This document shows positions 58,959 to 64,000 of a stretch of 64,000 nt of DNA, piece after piece (the stretch's first letter is position 1; every line of letters starts with the position of its first letter). Origin of the DNA: Pycnococcus provasolii (taxonomy: Eukaryota > Chlorophyta > Pseudoscourfieldiophyceae > Pseudoscourfieldiales). The position numbers and the translations under genes were made by a program. The stretch covers positions 529,601-593,600 of the forward strand of contig CP150573.1 of assembly GCA_049487715.1 (NCBI GenBank), in the 5' to 3' direction. A model generated the notes under the pieces. The model saw only the letters and a program-made list of their open reading frames with translations, had not been told where the DNA came from and made no database searches.

Positions 58959-59312
58959 GTGCTGTCGCCTCGTATGTGTCTTGTCGTTGTCAGTATCCGT
59001 GAGAGGTAGCGTCGTCGAGTGTGCGACACACGCCTTTGTATTTCGCTGGTGTGAAAATTATGACACCAAAGCAGGCACTGGGCACGATACAACGCAGAGC
59101 GACCAGGTGGGGGCTAAGGGGAAAAGGGGGGGATTGAAAGACCTGGTTGAGAGCTTGAAGCAACATGGAAGTAGTTCCTGGTTGGCTGTCGTGACATCAT
59201 GTCATGACACGGATTAATTCCGATCCCACCACGCCCCCTCCCTCCTCCCCCTCCCCACCCACAAAACTCCTCCCACTTTGGCGGCGCCGGTGGCGGCGAG
59301 GTGACTTTTACG
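58959..59312. promoter_or_regulatory. Divergent promoter, CXXC protein / RPA49-like
   Basis: About 350 bp shared 5' flank. ACATCATGTCATGACACGG (59191-59209) contains TGTCATGACA, a 10-bp palindrome. No telomere-like word is seen, unlike many other flanks. Confidence 0.4.
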
Positions 59313-60752
59313 ATGCCGATGGACGTCAACGCGCCTCCGCTCATGCCGTCTTCCACGTCGCGCAACCCTCGCGTCGTGAGCTACCCATCTCAGCCCGTGC
59401 AGCTGCACGTGGGAACACGCTCGCAGCTCACACAGTACGTGGGAGCGGGCGACTTGAGCACGATTGAAGTGCTCGTCGCGTCGTCCACGCCGCAGCAGGG
59501 TGAGGAGGCAAACCCCGTGCAGTTTGCTGCAAGCAACTTTGCAAGTGCGTGCCCTGACTACACGTCATGCGGACAACTTGCACTGGCGGTTGTGAATCGC
59601 AAGCGCAAGCGCGTCTCCGTGCTTCCCGTTGGCGGAGGAGGGCGGATATTTCGCATGACGCCCGTGCAGGAGACGGATAACGTTGCCGTGGATAGTGGCG
59701 CGGGCACGTCTGACGCCGCCGCCGCCGCGGCACACAGGGCGGACATGCTCAAGCTCGCGGGCGAGTTTGGTACGCAGCGCGTGCAGAGACAGCTCGCTCG
59801 CGCCAATCTCGCTCGCGTCGATGCAAGCAGAGTTGGCGCGACGCTCGCGGACGCGTCGGCTCTCGCACAGGCGGCGCGCAGGCGAAGCGACGTTCACAAG
59901 ACGGCAAAGGAAAGCGGCGACGGCGCGTCAACCACCACTGCGGGGATCGAAGCTGCGGGACGAAATGCACCCGCGGGTCACGACAAGAAGGCGACGTCAG
60001 CGCCGGACGCGTATCCGTTGAACCATGTGCTTGGACCAGCGCTTGTGGCGGCGTATGCACCCTTCGTCGCTGCCATCAAAAAGGCGGCTGGGCAGACCAA
60101 TGCGGACAAACGCCACGACATTCTTGCGGACGCGGCACGCAAGATAGCTTCGGGTGCGCTGCCAAATCACGCGACGAAACAGTTGGTTCCACGCGCAGTT
60201 CTCCACCTGCTTGGACCGCAGCACACGTCTGGTGGAGATGCTGCCATTTGGCTTTCGCATCTTTGGAGCGTGCTTCGCCTTCATGCTGCGACATCTCGCA
60301 GCCATGGGAATGTTTCCGTGCCTCCTGGAGGACTTGGCAAAACCATTTGCAACAAGGAACTTGGAGGACTTCCCGAGGACGTTGCACGTGATCTTCTGTC
60401 GATGTTGCGCGAAGCCACACCAAGGCCGTCGGGGGGGATTGCGTATTCGTGCTCGAAGGCACATGCCGCTCGAGAGATGTCTCACGCACTCGTTGCGGCG
60501 CTCGGAGCGACGAGCCCTTCGTGGTCTCTGCCGGATGTTGAGCCGATTGCTCGAGAGTTTGGTGTTTCTGCACATGTCTGTGCCACGCTTCTGTCCGACG
60601 AGATTGGCTGTGTGGTCCAGACAAAACCAACGAAAACTGGCTCGCGTATCGTCACCGCCGAGCTGCTTGGTTCGAAGAGCCACGGAAAGGCATTGGGGGA
60701 GCTTATGCGAGTTCCTCGTCGTGCTCCCAGTGCCGCGCGCGGCGGGCGATGA
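59313..60752 (+). CDS. RNA polymerase I subunit RPA49-like protein
   Basis: RPA49 forms, with RPA34.5, the TFIIF/TFIIE-like module of Pol I in the nucleolus. The start is the ATG at 59313 (479 aa); 59319 is an alternative. The N-terminal beta domain includes LALAVVNRKRKRVSVLPVGG, as in A49, and IFRMTPV. The middle (about 130-235) is Ala/Arg/Ser-rich. A tandem winged-helix-like C-terminal half starts near YPLNHVLGPALVAAYAPFV and continues with ARKIASGALPNHATKQLVPRAVLHLLG, ending in a basic tail. Sequence identity to yeast A49 is low by eye, so the call rests on domain order and on these pieces. Confidence 0.68.
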   Translation: MPMDVNAPPLMPSSTSRNPRVVSYPSQPVQLHVGTRSQLTQYVGAGDLSTIEVLVASSTPQQGEEANPVQFAASNFASACPDYTSCGQLALAVVNRKRKRVSVLPVGGGGRIFRMTPVQETDNVAVDSGAGTSDAAAAAAHRADMLKLAGEFGTQRVQRQLARANLARVDASRVGATLADASALAQAARRRSDVHKTAKESGDGASTTTAGIEAAGRNAPAGHDKKATSAPDAYPLNHVLGPALVAAYAPFVAAIKKAAGQTNADKRHDILADAARKIASGALPNHATKQLVPRAVLHLLGPQHTSGGDAAIWLSHLWSVLRLHAATSRSHGNVSVPPGGLGKTICNKELGGLPEDVARDLLSMLREATPRPSGGIAYSCSKAHAAREMSHALVAALGATSPSWSLPDVEPIAREFGVSAHVCATLLSDEIGCVVQTKPTKTGSRIVTAELLGSKSHGKALGELMRVPRRAPSAARGGR

Positions 60753-60907
60753 TGCTTTCTTCTGTAACCTACTGATAATTGTGTTTTCTACACAAAATAA
60801 TAACAACAAAGAACAATCGCTGCCTTGCTGTCCTTCTTTTGTTTTTCAATCTCTCCCTCCCCGGCTGGCAGCCAACGTTCGTTCATAAATCCTCGTGTGC
60901 GGGTCGT

Positions 60908-62083
60908 CTACGGGAACATGGGTGCTTGCATGAGTCCCGTGTGTTCGGGAAGTCCGCACAGGAGGTTCATGTTCTGCAGCGCCTGCCCGCTTGCACCCTT
61001 CACAAGGTTGTCGATGGCGCACATAACAATCATGCGTCCCTTGATTCGGTCAGGGTGTACGCTGATGAGTGCCAAGTTTGATCCGCGCACGTGCCTTGTG
61101 TGTGGCGCAACACCCTCAGGAAGCACGTGTACAAACTTCTCGTCGGCATATTTCTCGCTGAGAATGCGCCGTGCGTCTTCGACGGTTGCATCGGGCGCGA
61201 GTGTGACGTACATCGTGCTGAGCATGCCTCGGCTCATGGGAATGAGATGCGGAGTGAAGGAAATTTGCACAGCTTCGCCATGACTCTCCGACAGTCCCTG
61301 CTCGATTTCGGGCATATGGCGGTGCCTCGACACGCCGTATGCGTGCATACCTTCTGCCACCTCAGCATACAGGAATGCCTCTTTCGCTCCCCTCCCCGCA
61401 CCACTCACGCCGCTCTTGGCGTCAATGGTGATGTGATCCGCGGTGATGCACTTCGCTTCCAGCAGTGGGCACAGCGGCAGCTGTACGCTCGTGGGATAGC
61501 AGCCTGGATTCGCGATGAGTGCGACACCCGCCTTGGAGGCTGCCTTCACGGCGTCACGCTTGAGCTCCGTGAGCCCGTACACAGCCTCCTTTTGAAGGTC
61601 AGGAGCTGCGTGCGGCGCTCCATACCACTCCTCGTACTCGGAGAGGGACTTTAATCTAAAGTCTGCGCTCAAATCGACGACCCGTATGCGTCGGTCAAGC
61701 TTGCTTATGATTTCCTGCGTCGTTCCGTGCGGCAGGCAACAGAACGCGACGTCGACATCATTCCAGTCCACGTCGTCCGCCTTGACCATGATCTGCGATG
61801 AGTCGCCGATGGCGCCGTGCCCTAGGTGAGGAAATACGTCGCTGAACGGCCGTCCCGCTGAACGCTCGGCGGTGAGCGCTTTGACGTGAATCGACGGGTG
61901 TGTTGCGAGCAGTCGGCACACCTCCGCACCCGTGTAGCCTGATGCGCCCAGCACCGCGACGTTGGTGGTGGATTCGCCAGAAGCATTTGAGCTGACATTG
62001 CGACGCGTTGTGCACGGCTGTGCGCATCGTCGTCGTCGAGGTGCAGCTTTGACGCCCCGTGCGAGTGTCGTTGTTGACGCCAT
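60908..62083 (-). CDS. argC: N-acetyl-gamma-glutamyl-phosphate reductase, plastid
   Basis: The third step of ornithine/arginine synthesis: NADPH reduction of N-acetylglutamyl-5-phosphate to the semialdehyde. 391 aa from the ATG at 62083. Residues 1-40 are Arg/Thr/Ala-rich, a plastid transit peptide. NADPH-binding GASGYTGAEVCRLL lies at 46-59, CCLPHGTTQE follows, and the catalytic Cys195 is in NPGCYPT. The type-1 ArgC region with IDAKSGVSGAGRGAKE, HRHMPEIEQGL and PHLIPMSRGML is intact. The C-terminal SNLALISVHPDRIKGRMIVMCAIDNLVKGASGQALQN is complete. The protein is monofunctional, not fused to ArgB as in fungi. It converges on the RPA49-like gene. Confidence 0.95.
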   Translation of the reverse strand: MASTTTLARGVKAAPRRRRCAQPCTTRRNVSSNASGESTTNVAVLGASGYTGAEVCRLLATHPSIHVKALTAERSAGRPFSDVFPHLGHGAIGDSSQIMVKADDVDWNDVDVAFCCLPHGTTQEIISKLDRRIRVVDLSADFRLKSLSEYEEWYGAPHAAPDLQKEAVYGLTELKRDAVKAASKAGVALIANPGCYPTSVQLPLCPLLEAKCITADHITIDAKSGVSGAGRGAKEAFLYAEVAEGMHAYGVSRHRHMPEIEQGLSESHGEAVQISFTPHLIPMSRGMLSTMYVTLAPDATVEDARRILSEKYADEKFVHVLPEGVAPHTRHVRGSNLALISVHPDRIKGRMIVMCAIDNLVKGASGQALQNMNLLCGLPEHTGLMQAPMFP

Positions 62084-62864
62084 GATTATTGTGGCAAGTT
62101 GTTAACAGGTAGGTGGTTGTGACGACGAGAGAGAGGCGAGAGGAGAAAGGGAAACAGGGGAGTGAGGCCCCCCTTGACAAAATGACGACGGCCGCCAGGT
62201 CACAAAACTGCCGCCAGACTTGCCGCCAGGCGCTCGGGGAGTTTTCAAGTTCGGGGTTGCAACTAGGGTTACTAGGCAAACAGAACGAGTTGGGGTTCTT
62301 GAGAGGCCGAGACTGAGAGAGCGCCTGATGCTGGGCTTGCTGAACGCGATGCATAATAGAACTATGTGCAGTTGTGGCCCATAATATACACTACTTAATT
62401 AAGCTTCGCCGCACCTTGGAGAAATATAAGTACTACTGTACTAAGAATGTCCCCTTACAGCGAGGTGGGATTTTTCCCTAAAACTGTGATCAGGGTTAAA
62501 ACATCATTGCGCACTTGCGCCGAGTAAGATGGCTAACTCACCCCGAAACAAGACGAACCAGAGAACAGATTGGGGGTTAGTGTAGGACATGGTGTTGGGA
62601 GAAAAAACGCGTTGTGTCCTAACGAAACTGTAATTGGTTCGACACCAGCGCCTTCCCACTGACCACCACCACCACCGACACCAGCGCCTTGCCACCACCC
62701 TATCTTTAACCCTTACCCTAATCTGAAAACCCTAACCTTGGAACCCCCAATCTCAAACCCCCAATGCGCCCGAACAAGCTCTTGCAAGCTCTTGCAAGCT
62801 CTGGGAAGCTCGCGGCCGGTGTGCAAGGGGGGGTTTTTCGTCACGAACACCTAGATAGATAGTT
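62084..62864. other. 5' flank of argC and proximal subtelomeric region
   Basis: AACTAGGGTTACTAGG at 62261-62276 and CCCTAATCTGAAAACCCTAACC at 62716-62737 are telomere-like. CACCAGCGCCTT occurs twice (62644 and 62679) as ACACCAGCGCCTT direct repeats. AAGCTCTTGCAAGCTCTTG repeats at 62774-62801. No gene recognised. Confidence 0.5.
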
Positions 62865-63089
62865 ATGACACGAAAGATTGAGAAAAACGGAAAGCACAAA
62901 TTCGACACAACGGCAAGAAACAGAAAGGAGTCGCCGACAAGTTCATCGCGGAACTTCCTCTCAGCGCATGAGAAGGTCATGAAGTTCTTGGAGCGGCAGC
63001 GCGAGAGGGAGCGCGACTTGGGCGGCGTGGAGAAGGTCGTGGGGCGATCGATTAGCAAATACCTTCCGCTAAGAGTATTAACAATTTGA
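62865..63089 (+). CDS. Possible small basic protein or gene remnant
   Basis: A 74-codon frame with ATG and coding-like composition, rich in Lys, Arg and Glu (EKVMKFLERQRERERDLGG). No family recognised. The opposite strand is also open through this stretch, and it sits at the edge of the subtelomeric repeats. It may be a truncated gene end. I would not accept it without RNA support. Confidence 0.25.
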   Translation: MTRKIEKNGKHKFDTTARNRKESPTSSSRNFLSAHEKVMKFLERQRERERDLGGVEKVVGRSISKYLPLRVLTI

Positions 63090-63136
63090 CCAACCTCGTC
63101 GTGCCGCGAGTGAGTGCTTCGAATCAAACCTAACTG

Positions 63137-63250
63137 CCAAAAAAAATGGCTGTTGTTATTGGCTTCGTTCTGCACGACACTGGCCGACGGTCGGCCGCAT
63201 ACCGGAGGCAAAATTTTTTTTCAACATGTGCGTCAAACTGCCAGCCTGGC
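63137..63250. repeat. Subtelomeric unique block, copy A
   Basis: A 114-bp block repeated at 63615-63728 with an exact 478-bp offset and about nine mismatches. Each copy contains GGCCGACGGTCGGCC, a near-perfect palindrome, an A-run before ATG and a T-run, and ends with GCCAGCCTGGC directly before the satellite. Confidence 0.9.
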
Positions 63251-63354
63251 AATTAGGGTTACAATTAGGGTTACAATTAGGGTTATAATTAGGGTTACAA
63301 TTAGGGTTACAATTAGGGTTACAATTAGGGTTACAATTAGGGTTACAATTAGGG
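63251..63354 (+). repeat. 12-bp satellite TTACAATTAGGG, array A
   Basis: About nine tandem copies, one variant TTATAATTAGGG. The unit is a telomere repeat alternating with TTACAA. It leads without a break into pure TTAGGG. Confidence 0.92.
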
Positions 63355-63549
63355 TTAGGGTTAGGGTTAGGGTTAGGGTTAGGGTTAGGGTTAGGGTTAG
63401 GGTTAGGGTTAGGGTTAGGGTTAGGGTTAGGGTTAGGGTTAGGGTTAGGGTTAGGGTTAGGGTTAGGGTTAGGGTTAGGGTTAGGGTTAGGGTTAGGGTT
63501 AGGGTTAGGGTTAGGGTTAGGGTTAGGGTTAGGGTTAGGGTTAGGGTTA
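63348..63549 (+). repeat. Perfect TTAGGG telomeric array (about 33 copies), internal
   Basis: Human-type TTAGGG repeats on the + strand, G-rich strand running toward the right end as at a right-hand telomere. It is followed by about 65 bp of unique sequence and a second subtelomeric block, so it is not the chromosome terminus. Confidence 0.95.
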
Positions 63550-63614
63550 CCTTTTAACAACATAACATTACCGCGCTACTTGGTGATATGGCAAGATATC
63601 GCCGGAAACGGCGG

Positions 63615-63728
63615 GTGAAAAAAATGTCTGTTGTTATTAGCTTCGTTCTGCACGACACTGGCCGACGGTCGGCCGCATACCGGAGGCGAAATTTTTTTTC
63701 AACATGTGGGTCAACCTGCCAGCCTGGC
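63615..63728. repeat. Subtelomeric unique block, copy B
   Basis: Second copy of the block at 63137-63250; see there. Bases that differ include GGC/GTC after ATG, GGC/AGC in the following line and GTGCGTC/GTGGGTC near the end. Confidence 0.9.
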
Positions 63729-64000
63729 AATTAGGGTTACAATTAGGGTTACAATTAGGGTTACAATTAGGGTTACAATTAGGGTTACATTAGGGTTAGA
63801 ATTAGGGTTACAATTAGGGTTACAATTAGGGTTCATTAGGGTTAGGGTTAGGGTTAGGTTAGGTTAGGTTAGGGTTAGGGTTAGGGTTAGGCAGGTTAGG
63901 GTTAGGGTTAGGGTTCAGGTTAGGGTTCAGGTTAGGGTTAGGGTTCAGGTTAGGGTTAGGGTTAGGGTTCAGGTTAGGGTTAGGGTTCAGGTTAGGGTTT
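63729..64000 (+). repeat. Satellite array B and degenerate TTAGGG/TTCAGG repeats to window end
   Basis: Array B (63729-63838) again has TTACAATTAGGG units with more variants (TTACATTAGGG, TTAGAATTAGGG, TTCATTAGGG). From about 63833 to 64000 follow TTAGGG repeats mixed with TTAGG and TTCAGG, less regular than the internal array. The sequence probably continues toward a telomere beyond the window. Confidence 0.9.

Noticed and set aside
62630-62655. GGTTCGACACC, similar to a tRNA B box
   Set aside because: No acceptor or T-arm pairing and no A box at the right distance; no cloverleaf can be drawn.
63156-63563. Open frames translating as Asn-Pro or Arg-Val repeats
   Set aside because: Translations of TTAGGG repeats, which contain no stop codon in these frames; not genes.

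Overview
The window looks like nuclear DNA from a small-genome, flagellated green alga. Three observations point to Viridiplantae. A Kelch/PP1 phosphatase of the BSU1/BSL type (34295-37942) and a CruP-type lycopene cyclase paralogue (44089-45999) are present. TypA, ArgC and a DEG protease carry simple Ser/Arg/Ala-rich N-termini of the primary-plastid transit-peptide kind. Flagella are implied by IFT122 and an NME7-like protein. Genes are dense (about 27 in 64 kb), GC-rich and intron-poor. I infer six short GT-AG introns, five of them within the first ~55 codons. I cannot name the genus; a prasinophyte-grade chlorophyte is my guess.

Layout: 1-16 kb holds a partial DEG protease, a short IQ-motif protein, ankyrin, LRR and coiled-coil proteins, an NME7-like protein with a collapsed first kinase domain, a large ATAD2/Yta7-type AAA+ protein, and a degenerate inverted copy of the neighbouring PLAC8 gene. 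15.5-28 kb holds the PLAC8 protein, a DnaJ, guanine deaminase, an MscS-like organelle channel, a SpoU/TrmH methyltransferase with a four-copy 41-residue repeat, and tubulin cofactor C. 28-46 kb holds a giant secreted protein, the Kelch phosphatase, mitochondrial ribosomal protein mL43, plastid TypA, SNW/SKIP and CruP. 46-62 kb holds a protein kinase fused to a cyclic-nucleotide-binding-like domain and two MA3 domains, then IFT122, calreticulin, a TM9 nonaspanin, a protein with two half-CXXC zinc modules, an RPA49-like Pol I subunit and ArgC. From about 63.1 kb the sequence is subtelomere-like: a duplicated unique block, a 12-bp TTACAATTAGGG satellite and long TTAGGG arrays.

Genes do not form functional operons. 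They are packed as convergent pairs with short stop-to-stop gaps and as divergent pairs that share promoters. Two shared non-coding themes stand out. Telomere-like (TTAGGG/CCCTAA, telobox-like) tracts lie in many 5' flanks. A 15-nt element close to TTGCTCATTCAGTAA lies in the sense orientation just after the stop codons of at least three unrelated genes.

The most unusual gene is the kinase-cNBD-MA3-MA3 fusion (46108-48711), which would place a protein kinase in the same polypeptide as PDCD4/eIF4G-type translation-control domains.
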